A stretch of DNA of 64,000 nt from Hymenobacter duratus (GTDB lineage Bacteria; Bacteroidota; Bacteroidia; Cytophagales; Hymenobacteraceae), in NCBI RefSeq assembly GCF_014698995.1, contig NZ_JACWZZ010000001.1:950501-1014500 (forward strand). The letters are read 5' to 3'. The first letter of the stretch is position 1. Each line of letters opens with the position of its first letter. The position numbers were made by a program, and so were the translations under genes. Under the pieces are notes generated by a model, which had not been told where the DNA came from, searched no databases, and was given only the letters and a program-made list of their open reading frames with translations. Below, in pieces: positions 7,793 to 16,868 of this stretch.

Positions 7793-9040
7793 TTACATCT
7801 TGTAGAGCAGGGCAATACCGAAGGACAGCGCCGTCAGAATCAGCCCGACCATGAAGATGGTGTAGCTGATGCGCAGCAGCCGGTACTTGCGCGTCAGCAC
7901 GTCGCCGAGGTAGTAGATATCCGTTACCATATTGGTGTACAGGGCGTCTTTCTGGCCCATCAGCTCGTTCATGCCATGCTGAAAATCGTCGAGGCTGAGC
8001 TTATTAAAGTTGCCGAAGAACAGCAGGTTTACACGGCGGTTTGTCGCAATCTGAGGGCTGCGCTTCAACCATTTGAAACTGGTGACATCGGGCTGGGCGC
8101 ACAGAATGGCCGATACCACTGAGCCCAGCGCCGTAGCCAGCAGCAGCCCGATGGGGATGGTAAGCACCGGATTGTTCATAATGGTAGGGCTCAACACGCC
8201 GGACTTGGTACCGGCCTTGGCTCCGAGGTAGGTAATGATAACCGACAGCAGCACAGCATTGAGGCTAATCATCATGTTAGCCTTTTTATCGGCCATGTCC
8301 GAGAGCTTCATGTGGTTGCTGTACATGGTGCGGAACATCGTTTCGATGCCGCGCTTGGGCTCTGCAAAAGTGCCGGTTTCTTCTTCGGTCTTCTTTTTCT
8401 TTTTCTTCTCGGTCTTTTTCAGCCGGTCGCGCTGCTCCTTGATGTTGGCCTTGAACTGCTCCTGATAGCGGCTGTTGGCTACCTCCGTGTGGAACTTGGC
8501 CGAATGCAGAAAGTCCAGCTGCGACTCGGCCCACTCCACATTGGAATAGGTCTTGCCCAGCGTAGTTTCCCATTCGGCCCGTAGCAGCTCCGCATTGGCG
8601 AAGAAGTCTTCCCGGCCCATGCCGCTCATATCGGCATCAGCCAGCAGTTGCTGCAGCTGAGTTTCACACTCTTCGTTGCGGTGCGTGCCCCGGATGGTCT
8701 CCTTCACCAAGGTAATGCGCTCGGCCGGGTAGCCCTGCTGGCTTAGCCACTGCTCTGCCAGTTCCATGCTGCGGTATTCGTGCCCATCGTATACTTCAAT
8801 GTAGCCCGCATCATGAAACCAGGCGGCCAGTAGCAGCGCCTCCTGGTCGGGGGCGTTCAGGCCGGCATCTTCTCCCAGCTTGCGCGCTTCCTTTACCACA
8901 GCCGTGGTATGGGCCAGCGAATGGTAGACTATCTGCTTCGGGAGCTTAGCCTCGAGCAACTGCGTAATATAAGCCTTGGCCTGCTTCAGAATCTCTGATT
9001 TTTCGGCTTTGGGGAGCTGGAGCGTTTCCGTGGGTTCCAT
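7793..9040 (-). CDS. HD-domain / Pycsar-effector-like (PycTM, DUF5706) membrane protein
   Basis: 415 residues from ATG 9040; a TTG at 9061 would add seven residues. Residues about 15-190 form an HD phosphohydrolase domain (H40 in VYHSLAHT, HD pair H76-D77 in AAWFHDAGY, later GTHRNEE). A Lys-rich linker (about 208-222) leads to the C-terminal region with YSNHMKLSDMADKKANMM and three or four membrane helices, the signature of PycTM, the membrane effector part of Pycsar cyclic-pyrimidine systems. Many Bacteroidota carry this HD-PycTM fusion outside defence islands. No pyrimidine cyclase is nearby, so this may be a housekeeping or stand-alone nucleotide-sensing protein. Function is inferred from family resemblance. 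Confidence 0.8.
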   Translation of the reverse strand: MEPTETLQLPKAEKSEILKQAKAYITQLLEAKLPKQIVYHSLAHTTAVVKEARKLGEDAGLNAPDQEALLLAAWFHDAGYIEVYDGHEYRSMELAEQWLSQQGYPAERITLVKETIRGTHRNEECETQLQQLLADADMSGMGREDFFANAELLRAEWETTLGKTYSNVEWAESQLDFLHSAKFHTEVANSRYQEQFKANIKEQRDRLKKTEKKKKKKTEEETGTFAEPKRGIETMFRTMYSNHMKLSDMADKKANMMISLNAVLLSVIITYLGAKAGTKSGVLSPTIMNNPVLTIPIGLLLATALGSVVSAILCAQPDVTSFKWLKRSPQIATNRRVNLLFFGNFNKLSLDDFQHGMNELMGQKDALYTNMVTDIYYLGDVLTRKYRLLRISYTIFMVGLILTALSFGIALLYKM

Positions 9041-9291
9041 GGAGGAAGAAAGGGTGTGCAACGGTGGCAGAGGCCTCCCGACCGACTTTCAACGCGAATC
9101 AGGCGGCGGGGTTTTTCTGGCGCTGCTCAACCGTATAGTGTTAGATTGCGTAGGGCAGGCACCCGGCCTGATTTGGACGCTGGACTAGGTTAGCCGTTTG
9201 GGGAAGTTACTCGTATTTCTGCGAACTACCTGAACGAGCCGGCCGCCAGCCGACGGGGTTCGTACCCGAACTTTCTTCCTATAGCCTTTCT

Positions 9292-12200
9292 ATGAAGCGC
9301 TTTTTATTGTCTTGTGGCCTGGTGCTGACGGCCTGTACGGCCCCGGTATGGGCCCAGAAGCCAACGCAGACACCTCACACCACCCGGCCCAACTACCACC
9401 ATGGCGCCGAAAACTGGGAAGCCAAAACGCCGCCCGACAGCGCGCGTATCCGCTACTCAGTCTTCCTGATCGGGGACGTGGGTAAGCCCATTGAAACGGC
9501 TAAGGGCGGCGAGCCTTCCCTGAACTATCTGCGCAAGCAGATTCTCTCGGCCGGCAGCAAAAGCACCACCATCTACCTCGGCGACAATATCTACGAGTAC
9601 GGCATGCCCGAAGAAGGCGCTTACGACCGCAAAGAATCGGAGCGTCGCATTGTGGATCAGCTGAACGTGCTGCGCAACTACGCCGGTGAGAAATATATGA
9701 TTCCTGGCAACCACGACTGGAAGCAGGGCAACAAGGGCGCCGTAGACCAAGTGAACCGCCAGCAGCGCTTCGTGGAGAATTTCATGACCAACGATTCGGC
9801 GGCTTTCTCCTACACCGGCGACTTTTTCATTCCGCGTGATGCCTGCCCCGGTCCGTTTGAGGTGCGCCTGCAGGACAACGTGGTGCTGATTGCCATCAAC
9901 TCGCAGTGGTTTCTGCAGGGCGAAGCCGAGCGGCCCTACGGCTCCAACAGCGGCTGTGGTGTAGCCAACGAGACAGATTTCTTTACGCAGCTCGAAGACA
10001 TCATCAACCAGAACAAGGACAAGAACATCATGGTGGTGGCGCACCACCCGATCCAGTCCGATGGTATCCACGGCGGCTTCTTCACGCTCGGTGACCATAT
10101 CTTCCCGCTCTCCATCGTCTACAAGTACGCGTTTCTGCCGCTGCCCATCATCGGCTCGGTGTACCCGTTTGCGCGCAAATACGGCGGGATTTCGCAGGAC
10201 ATTCCGCACCCGCTTTATCAGGCGTATAAGAAAGGGTTGGAAGATATTTTTGCCAAGCACCCCAACATCGTGTACGCCGCCGGGCACGAGCACAACCTGC
10301 AGTATTTCAAGGCCGATACCTACCACCAGATTGTGAGCGGCTCGGGTTGCAAAACCCAGCACGTGCGTACCGGCCGCGACGCCAACGCGCATTTCTCGGA
10401 CAAGGAAAAAGGCTTCGCGCGGGTCAACTACTACGACGACGGACAGGCCTGGGTAGAGTTCTGGATTCCGAATGATGCCGGCGAAACCGGGCGCCTGGTG
10501 TTCCGCACCCCGCTCTATGCCCAGACTCCGGTTGCGACTGACAGCGTAGCCGTGCCGCTGGCCGGCAAGCGCCCCAACTTCCGCGACAGTACCGTGACGG
10601 TGGCCGTGAACACGAGGTATGAGGAGCGGGGCAAATTCCATAAGTTTCTGTTCGGGGAACACTACCGCAAGGAGTGGGCGACGCCGGTGACATTCCCGGT
10701 ACTGGATCTGGCCACTGAGAAGGGCGGCCTGACGCCCTACAAAATCGGGGGTGGAAAGCAGACTGCTTCGCTGAAAGTGCGCAACGAGGAAGGCCGCAAC
10801 TTCACCATCCGCAGCCTCAACAAAGATCCGTCGGCGGTGCTGCCGGAAGCGCTGCGCACGGGCGCTGCCGCCGACATTCTGCAGGATCAGATTTCGGCGC
10901 AGCACCCGTATTCTTCGCTGCCGATACCGCCGTTGGCGGAGGCCGCCGATATTCTGCACACCAACCCGGAGCTGCGCTACATTCCGCAGGACCCGCTGCT
11001 GGGGCAGTACCTTGAACGGTTTGGCAACACGCCGGGCGCCATCGAGGAAGATGCCAAAGACGACCAGAGCGACGTCGCTTCGCTGGGCAACGCCAAAAAC
11101 CTGGTGGGCACCGATAAGGTGTTTGAGCGCATCACCGACGACAACGACAACCGCGTCAACGAAAAAGCTTTTGCCCGCACGCGCCTTTTCGATATGTGGA
11201 TTGGCGACTGGGACCGGCACGAGGACCAGTGGCGCTGGGCCGAGAAAAAGGACAAAGACGGCGACCGGAAATTCACGGCCGTGCCCGAGGACCGCGACGT
11301 AGCGTTTTTCAAAGGCGACGGGTTGTTTCCGTATCTGGCTTCGCGCAAGTGGGCCATCCGCAACTTCCAGAACTTCGGCGACGACTATGCGGACTGGAAA
11401 GGCCTGAACCTGACAGCTCTTAGCAACGACCGGGTGTACCTGGCTTCCGTGACGAAGGAGCAGTGGGTGAAGGAAGCAAACGACATGAAGGCCGGCCTCA
11501 CCGACGAGGTGATTGAAAAGGCATTCCGGGAGCGGTGGCCCCAGCAGATCTACGACCTGCACGCGCAGGAAATCATCGGGAAGCTGAAGAAGCGCCGTGA
11601 CCTGCTGCCCGAAGTGGCCGCCAACTACTACACCCTGCTGAGCCGCGTGACGGAGGTAAAAGGCTCTAAGAAGCGCGAGAAATTTGTAGTGGAGCGCCTG
11701 CCCGAGGACAAGACCCGCGTGTCGGTGCAAAAGATCAACAAGGAAGGCGAGCTGACCAAGATGCTGTTCGACCGCACCTTCGACAACAAGGTGACCAAGG
11801 AACTGCGCCTCTACGGGTTCGATGGCAACGATATATACGACCTGAAAGGCGACGTAAAAAGTGGCCCGCGGGTACGCGTTATTGCCGGCACGGGCCGCGA
11901 CTCCATCGTGGACCGCTCAAACGTGGCGGGCTTCCGGCACTACACCCACATCTACGACGCCGACACCGGCAACGTGATAGTTCCCGGCCGTGACACGCGC
12001 CTGCGCACCGAGCCCGGCATTGACGTGAGCCGCTACGACGTGCACAACCGCTCCGACCGCAAGGATTACACCCTGAACTACTTCGGCCCTACGCTCTATT
12101 TTGGGTACAACGTAGACGACCGGCTGTTCTTCGGGGGCGGCGCTATCTACCGCACCTATGGCTTCCGCAAGGAGCCCTATGCTTCAGAGCAGAGCCTGGC

Positions 12201-13182
12201 CGCCAACTATTCGCCCTCGCAACAGGCCTACAACGTGCGCTACCTGGGCCACTTTGTAGACATGATTGGCAAGTACGACCTGCGGGTAAATGCTCAGTTC
12301 TATGGCCCGCAGCTGCTCTACAACTACTTCGGGGAAGGCAACGACACGGAAAACATCCTCTCCGACGACAGCGACACCCGGGCCCGCGACATCAACGACA
12401 CGTACCGGGTACGCTTCTCGCGGCTCTACGTGAGCCCCGTGCTGGAACGCGACCTGTTCAGCTTCCTCAACATCGGTTTTGGTCCGCAATACGACCAGTT
12501 TCGGGTAGAGCGCAACCCCATCGGCAGCCAGATTGCGCTGGGCCTCGATGAGAACAACAACGGTACCAGCGGTGCCGCGCTAGGCATCCGATCCTCCGAC
12601 TTCCAGCTGAACCGGTACCTGGGTGGCCGCGCCTACCTCAATATTGATGCGGCTTCGTCGCCGAAAAACCCCCGGATTGGCCTGCGCTGGTACAACTCAA
12701 TCGAGTACAACTACCAGCTGAATGCCGAGCAGCTCAGATACGGCCGGATGGCTTCCGAATTCCGCTTCTACCTCACGCCCAACTTCCCGTTCCAACTGAC
12801 GTGGGCAGGCCGTATTGGGGGCAACCGCAACTTCGGCGACTACCGCTTCTACCAAGCCAACACGCTGGGCGGCACTACCAACCTGCGCGGCTACCGCCGC
12901 ACGCGCTACGCCGGCCGCTCGTCTGTTTTTGCCAATGCCGAGGTCCGGCTGCAGCTCTTTGAATTCAATGCCTATCTGGTCCCCGGCAAATTCGGGATTA
13001 TGGGCCTCGCCGATGCAGCGCGGGTGTATTCGCAGTACGATGTGAAAGATGGTGCCAAAGCCTTTCACACCGGTTTTGGAGGGGGCGTATGGGTCGATGT
13101 TCTGAAGCAGGCCGTCATCAACGCTACGTATTCGGTGGGTGAGGAAAACCTGCTTTTCGTGGGCTTCGACTTCCTGTTCTAG
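9292..13182 (+). CDS. Outer-membrane metallophosphatase with kinase-like middle domain and Omp85-type barrel
   Basis: 1,296 residues. An export signal is followed by a calcineurin-like phosphoesterase domain (about 50-380) with all metal motifs: D62 in IGDVG, D98-N99 in LGDNIY, GNHDW with N140-H141-D142, H251-H252, and H332/H334 in GHEHN. Residues about 485-720 contain IRSLNKD (K511), IGDWDRHEDQW (D641, 637-647) and PEDRDVAFF (D667/D669), which resembles the catalytic loop and metal motif of PI4K/Fam20/HipA-type atypical kinases; this is my inference. From about 950 to the end lie beta-strands of an Omp85/surface-antigen barrel ending in Phe (GFDFLF). An LTAC lipobox-like site overlaps the signal, so the mode of anchoring is unclear. 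It has its own terminator. Confidence 0.8.
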   Translation: MKRFLLSCGLVLTACTAPVWAQKPTQTPHTTRPNYHHGAENWEAKTPPDSARIRYSVFLIGDVGKPIETAKGGEPSLNYLRKQILSAGSKSTTIYLGDNIYEYGMPEEGAYDRKESERRIVDQLNVLRNYAGEKYMIPGNHDWKQGNKGAVDQVNRQQRFVENFMTNDSAAFSYTGDFFIPRDACPGPFEVRLQDNVVLIAINSQWFLQGEAERPYGSNSGCGVANETDFFTQLEDIINQNKDKNIMVVAHHPIQSDGIHGGFFTLGDHIFPLSIVYKYAFLPLPIIGSVYPFARKYGGISQDIPHPLYQAYKKGLEDIFAKHPNIVYAAGHEHNLQYFKADTYHQIVSGSGCKTQHVRTGRDANAHFSDKEKGFARVNYYDDGQAWVEFWIPNDAGETGRLVFRTPLYAQTPVATDSVAVPLAGKRPNFRDSTVTVAVNTRYEERGKFHKFLFGEHYRKEWATPVTFPVLDLATEKGGLTPYKIGGGKQTASLKVRNEEGRNFTIRSLNKDPSAVLPEALRTGAAADILQDQISAQHPYSSLPIPPLAEAADILHTNPELRYIPQDPLLGQYLERFGNTPGAIEEDAKDDQSDVASLGNAKNLVGTDKVFERITDDNDNRVNEKAFARTRLFDMWIGDWDRHEDQWRWAEKKDKDGDRKFTAVPEDRDVAFFKGDGLFPYLASRKWAIRNFQNFGDDYADWKGLNLTALSNDRVYLASVTKEQWVKEANDMKAGLTDEVIEKAFRERWPQQIYDLHAQEIIGKLKKRRDLLPEVAANYYTLLSRVTEVKGSKKREKFVVERLPEDKTRVSVQKINKEGELTKMLFDRTFDNKVTKELRLYGFDGNDIYDLKGDVKSGPRVRVIAGTGRDSIVDRSNVAGFRHYTHIYDADTGNVIVPGRDTRLRTEPGIDVSRYDVHNRSDRKDYTLNYFGPTLYFGYNVDDRLFFGGGAIYRTYGFRKEPYASEQSLAANYSPSQQAYNVRYLGHFVDMIGKYDLRVNAQFYGPQLLYNYFGEGNDTENILSDDSDTRARDINDTYRVRFSRLYVSPVLERDLFSFLNIGFGPQYDQFRVERNPIGSQIALGLDENNNGTSGAALGIRSSDFQLNRYLGGRAYLNIDAASSPKNPRIGLRWYNSIEYNYQLNAEQLRYGRMASEFRFYLTPNFPFQLTWAGRIGGNRNFGDYRFYQANTLGGTTNLRGYRRTRYAGRSSVFANAEVRLQLFEFNAYLVPGKFGIMGLADAARVYSQYDVKDGAKAFHTGFGGGVWVDVLKQAVINATYSVGEENLLFVGFDFLF

Positions 13183-13209
13183 CCACCAGCCCGGCGGTTC
13201 ATCCTTCAT

Positions 13210-13246
13210 AAAAAAGGCCCGGCCCGCTTCATGGGTCGGGCTTTTT
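13210..13246 (+). terminator. Terminator after the metallophosphatase-barrel gene
   Basis: Stem GCCCGGCCC with GGGTCGGGC around a 7-base loop, flanked by A-run and followed by CTTTTTC. Confidence 0.85.
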
Positions 13247-13363
13247 CATGGTCACAAACCCCGGCGTGGGCGCAGCAAGAAAATGCCGGTACAAACCCAG
13301 CCTTTTTGCGCACTCCTTCGTTAAGAACCAAGATTCCACCTGTTGTTGGCTGATTTCCTGCTT

Positions 13364-14500
13364 ATGCGTACTACCGCTATTCAACGGGCACGTCTGTTGC
13401 GTGCTTTGCCCCTTTTTGCGCTGCTGGGCGCTGCTTCTGTTCCGGCCGCTGCTCAGGTATTTCCGCCACCTGCGCCCACCCCCGGCGACACAACAGCCAG
13501 CGGTGCCATTGATCAGCAGGAGTTTGCCACGCCTTCGGTTGTGGGAATGGGCCCTAGTAAGGGCCTGATTTTTCACTACGAACGGATGCCCACGTTCAAG
13601 GTCAATTCGGATGCTCAGGTGGTAGGGCTGCAGGACTACTCCGCCAATGCCGAAAAGAACGCCCGGCTCGTCATCAAGGGCTATATTCCGATGCTCAACC
13701 GCCCGCACCTGAAGCTGATTCTGGGCGTCAACTACGAGCGGGAGGAGTTCCAGTTCAAGCAGAGCCCCACCAACTACGAACTCTACGACAATATTGAGAA
13801 CAAGGCGCTCAAAACGCTGGGCGCGCAGCTGGCCGTCATCCGGCCAGTGAACACCGATAATTGGTACATCTTCCGCATAAAGGGCGAGCTGAGCGGCGAC
13901 TATACTTCCTCAGAGCTGAACGTGTCGGATTATTTGCGCGTGTCGTCGGAGTTTCTGTATGGCTGGAAGCGCAGTCCTACTTTTTCATGGGGTATCGGGG
14001 CGCAGTTGGGCTACACCTTCGGGCGGCAGAGCATCTATCCGGCAGTGCTCTATAACCGCACTTTCAACAACCGGTGGGGCGTGGAGGCGCTGTTTCCGGC
14101 TCGCATTACCATGCGCTACAATGCTTCGCCCCGCTCCCTGTTCTTTGCCGGCTACTCGGTTGATGGCTTCAACTACATCATCAAGCTGCGCAACGAGCTG
14201 ACGCGCAAAAACCCTGAAAACGGCCTGGCCCTCTCTGACAAAAGTCCGCTCCGGACGCTGGAGCTCCGCGAAACCGAGGTGAAATTCCGGGGCCGCTGGG
14301 AGAGGGAAATCTACGACTTCATCTGGTTCGGAGTAGAAGGCGGCTACCGCTACAACTATGCCTTCGACGCCTTCGACCGTACCAACGCCGACCGGGAGAA
14401 AATCGTTGACAGCAAGTTTGCCGGGGCTCCTTATGCCTCGCTGGAAATATTTATTGTGCCGCCCCGTAAATTTCTGAAAAACAGCACTGCTCCGCGCTAG
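13364..14500 (+). CDS. Predicted outer-membrane beta-barrel protein (DUF6268-like)
   Basis: 378 residues from ATG 13364; the longer TTG version at 13343 adds seven residues before the signal peptide. A signal peptide (LLRALPLFALLGAASV..AAAQ) is followed by a Pro-rich spacer and then alternating aromatic/hydrophobic beta-strands typical of a small porin-like barrel (for example WGIGAQLGYTFGR, FFAGYSVDG). It resembles Bacteroidota DUF6268 outer-membrane proteins; the substrate is unknown. It ends in IFIVPPRKFL followed by a short polar tail, so the last strand is not the usual terminal Phe. Single gene with a strong hairpin behind it. Confidence 0.7.
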   Translation: MRTTAIQRARLLRALPLFALLGAASVPAAAQVFPPPAPTPGDTTASGAIDQQEFATPSVVGMGPSKGLIFHYERMPTFKVNSDAQVVGLQDYSANAEKNARLVIKGYIPMLNRPHLKLILGVNYEREEFQFKQSPTNYELYDNIENKALKTLGAQLAVIRPVNTDNWYIFRIKGELSGDYTSSELNVSDYLRVSSEFLYGWKRSPTFSWGIGAQLGYTFGRQSIYPAVLYNRTFNNRWGVEALFPARITMRYNASPRSLFFAGYSVDGFNYIIKLRNELTRKNPENGLALSDKSPLRTLELRETEVKFRGRWEREIYDFIWFGVEGGYRYNYAFDAFDRTNADREKIVDSKFAGAPYASLEIFIVPPRKFLKNSTAPR

Positions 14501-14515
14501 TGCACCGTAGCCGTC

Positions 14516-14571
14516 AAACGCAAACAAGGGCCTTCGTCTGTCAGCCAGGATGGAGGCCCTTGTTTGCGTTT
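14516..14571. terminator. Bidirectional hairpin between convergent genes
   Basis: Perfect 18-base inverted repeat (14516-14533 with 14554-14571; arm begins AAACGCAAACAAGGG) around a 20-base loop. It can end the barrel gene on the plus strand and the SpoIIAA-like gene on the minus strand. Confidence 0.75.
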
Positions 14572-14596
14572 CAACGTACTGCCAACCGTAGCGGTA

Positions 14597-15010
14597 TCAG
14601 GCAGAAAGCCATTGAATAGCGGCGCCTTCATCCAGAAACAGGCGCAGCCGGTAGTGCTGGTCGGGGGCAGTGCCTTCCTGAAGGATGGCTTGCTGCTCGG
14701 CGCTGCTATCGTAGACGGTGAGGCGGGCAGGAGAGCAGAGGGCCGCTATGCGTAGCGGCTGTGGTGCCAGCGCAGTGGCCGCCCGCGGGAAGAAGTCATG
14801 CACGGTCCAGTGGGCAAAATCAGGCTGCAATGCCTCGCGGCGGCGCACATCCAGCAGCCAGCGGCCCGTGTGGCTCCCCAAAGCGGCCCGCAGCAGCGCC
14901 TCAAAATCGGTCTGGAGCCGGTGCACGGGGGCATCAGAAGGCCAGCGGGCTACCAGCAGCCCCAGGTCGGGACGGTGGTGAAGAGAGCAGGAAATGTCTG
15001 GCGACGACAT
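14597..15010 (-). CDS. SpoIIAA-like small protein (paralog 1)
   Basis: 137 residues. Clearly paralogous to the gene at 16458-16868: both start with a strand containing RPDLxLL, share RWLxDVRRR in the middle (here residues about 51-58) and end with F-x-DEGxAxxWL. The C-terminal pattern and length suggest the STAS-like SpoIIAA-like family, found as stand-alone genes of unknown function. No phosphorylatable serine can be assigned. Divergent from the PIG-V-like gene with a 170-base shared upstream region. The role is unknown. Confidence 0.65.
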   Translation of the reverse strand: MSSPDISCSLHHRPDLGLLVARWPSDAPVHRLQTDFEALLRAALGSHTGRWLLDVRRREALQPDFAHWTVHDFFPRAATALAPQPLRIAALCSPARLTVYDSSAEQQAILQEGTAPDQHYRLRLFLDEGAAIQWLSA

Positions 15011-15180
15011 GGGAGCGGGGAAAGCCTGACAATATACAGAACTGGTCCGCTCTTCGGCAAGCGTTGAGGCGGCAGGAAAAACCAGCCGCTACGGCCGGCT
15101 ACGGTAGCGCTGCAGACTGCCCGCAGGTTTGAAACTCTCTGCCTATTTAGTATCTAGAGAAGGCAAGCAACCGCCGCTCC

Positions 15181-16422
15181 ATGAGAAAGCCTGTTTTCCT
15201 GCTTCTGCTGCCTGGAGCACTGGCCGTGCTACTGGTGGCGTGGTGCCTGCAGCACTATCCTGCCCATTCGGTCAGCCTGCTGCGCTGGGACGCGCTTTGG
15301 TACGAAAGCATCCGGGCCGGTGGGTATCATTTTGAGGCCGATGCCAAGAGCAATACAGGCTTCTTTCCGCTTTTTTCCTACCTGTGGCGGTGGCTGGGGC
15401 TGGGTCCGATAGGTGTCAGCATCCTGAACGGCACCCTCATGCTGGGGGCCACCTATGGGCTGGCCCGGCAACTGCGGCTGTGGTGGCCCGCGGTCTGGCT
15501 GTTTGTGGCCCTGCCCACCAGCGTGTTTTTCTACGTGCCCTATACCGAGGCGTTATTTTATGCGGCGGCAGCGCTGGTAGTGCTGGGGCTGGCCCGGCAG
15601 CGGCCCGTGCTGGTGGTGGCAGGAATGCTGCTGGGAGGCCTAGTGCGTCCTTCAGCCCTGTACTTTCTGCCGGCGGCGGTGGCGCTGGGTCTGGTCGAAA
15701 CTACTCATTGCCCGGCAGAATGGCGCCGGTGGCTGGGCCGCACTGCCGTGTATATGGCGGCAGCGGCGGCAGGCATCGGGCTGGTAATGCTGGAGCAATG
15801 GCGCAGCACGGGCGTGTGGCAGGCTTATGTGAAGACACAACTGCACTGGGGCCATGCTTTCAAGCTGCCAACGCTGTCCCTGACCAGCGTGAGCCAGGGC
15901 ATAATGCTGCTCGACACGTTGGCGCTACTGGTCGGGCTGGCTGTGGGCTGCTGGCTGCTGTGGGTACTGGTACAGCGGCAGCGCCCCGCTCCGGAAGTCG
16001 TGTTTGCGGCCGGCTTTGTGGCAGCAACGGTGCTCAACACGCTGCTGCATGCGCCGCTGCTTCGGGGCTCTACCTCGCTTATTAGCGTAGCACGCTACGT
16101 GTTGTGCACCCCGTTTTTCTTGGTACTACTGCACTACTTTCTGCCCCGGCAGAGGCCATCCGGGCTCTTGCTGGCTGCTACCGCTGCCGGCGGACTAGCA
16201 CTGGTGCTGCTGCTCGGGCTCTGGCAAATGCCGGTCCTGTACTTCCGAAGCCTGCCTGGCACGGCTGTGTCAGGGCCGCTGCTGGCCTTGCTGGTACTGG
16301 GCTATACGGGGCTTTGGGCCGGCACCGGCTACCGGTTGGTGCGCTTCAGCCTCTACAGTATGAACATGCTGCTGCTGCTATTGCTGCTGCGCAACTACCT
16401 GCTGGGCTTTTGGGTAGGGTGA
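15181..16422 (+). CDS. PIG-V-like GT-C mannosyltransferase
   Basis: 413 residues with about ten membrane helices. The first luminal/periplasmic loop carries RWDALWYESIRAGGY followed by GFFPLFSYL, matching the WDxxWYxxIAxxGY...FFPL motif of the PIG-V (GPI mannosyltransferase 2) family of GT-C enzymes, which use polyprenyl-phosphate sugars. The Asp of RWD is the expected catalytic acid/base. In bacteria, members act on unknown surface glycans or lipids. ATG at 15181 begins a typical signal-anchor. It sits between two inward- and outward-facing paralogous SpoIIAA-like genes; whether they cooperate is unknown. Confidence 0.8.
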   Translation: MRKPVFLLLLPGALAVLLVAWCLQHYPAHSVSLLRWDALWYESIRAGGYHFEADAKSNTGFFPLFSYLWRWLGLGPIGVSILNGTLMLGATYGLARQLRLWWPAVWLFVALPTSVFFYVPYTEALFYAAAALVVLGLARQRPVLVVAGMLLGGLVRPSALYFLPAAVALGLVETTHCPAEWRRWLGRTAVYMAAAAAGIGLVMLEQWRSTGVWQAYVKTQLHWGHAFKLPTLSLTSVSQGIMLLDTLALLVGLAVGCWLLWVLVQRQRPAPEVVFAAGFVAATVLNTLLHAPLLRGSTSLISVARYVLCTPFFLVLLHYFLPRQRPSGLLLAATAAGGLALVLLLGLWQMPVLYFRSLPGTAVSGPLLALLVLGYTGLWAGTGYRLVRFSLYSMNMLLLLLLLRNYLLGFWVG

Positions 16423-16457
16423 CGCCGGGCCGGCAGCTGCCTCCCTTAGGCAGAAGG

Positions 16458-16868
16458 CTAGGCCAGCAGCCATTCCGTAGCTATGCCCTCGTCGTTGAAA
16501 ATGGCTATGTCGTAGCCCCGCGTAGGGCTGATGGCGGCCTGCACACTCTGCTGCAGCGTAGGGCTGGTCTTCAGAGCTTCTTCGCGGCTCGGCGAAATGA
16601 GGTAGGCCAGGCGAGGCCGAACCGGAGCCAGCGCCGCCACCACTTCCGGTAGCCACACGTTGGTAGCCCAATCGGCCATTTCGGGAGTAGGGTGGGGGCG
16701 GCGGCGCACATCCACGAGCCAACGGGTTGTATTGTGGGTGCGCGATTCTGCCAGAATGGTATGATAGTCCTGTTGAAAAAGGTCAGGGCGCAGAGCATCC
16801 AGCCAGCGGACCGTGAGCAAATCCAGGTCGGGACGGTACTGAATGTTGAGAGTAGAGGAAGCGTACAT
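16458..16868 (-). CDS. SpoIIAA-like small protein (paralog 2)
   Basis: 136 residues from ATG 16868, chosen because it aligns with the start of paralog 1; an upstream extension to 16967 has no counterpart there. Shared features are YRPDLDLLTVRW, RWLVDVRRR, a conserved Ala-Leu-Ala-Pro block and the end IFNDEGIATEWL. It is convergent with the PIG-V-like gene (35 bases between stops). Same caveat as paralog 1: fold by pattern, function unknown. Confidence 0.65.
   Translation of the reverse strand: MYASSTLNIQYRPDLDLLTVRWLDALRPDLFQQDYHTILAESRTHNTTRWLVDVRRRPHPTPEMADWATNVWLPEVVAALAPVRPRLAYLISPSREEALKTSPTLQQSVQAAISPTRGYDIAIFNDEGIATEWLLA

Noticed and set aside
7793..9040. Calling the HD-PycTM gene a complete Pycsar antiphage system
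   Set aside because: No uridylate/cytidylate cyclase or other defence gene lies next to it; neighbours are a tRNA and an outer-membrane enzyme.
9457..11730. A 757-codon open frame on the minus strand opposite the metallophosphatase-barrel gene
   Set aside because: It is the complement of a strongly supported gene in GC-rich DNA; the translation is Val/Arg/His/Gln-rich without any motif.
14516..14571. Mobile palindrome like the one at 28.3 kb
   Set aside because: Shorter 18-base arms with a position typical for a bidirectional terminator; arm sequence is unrelated to the 28.3-kb element.
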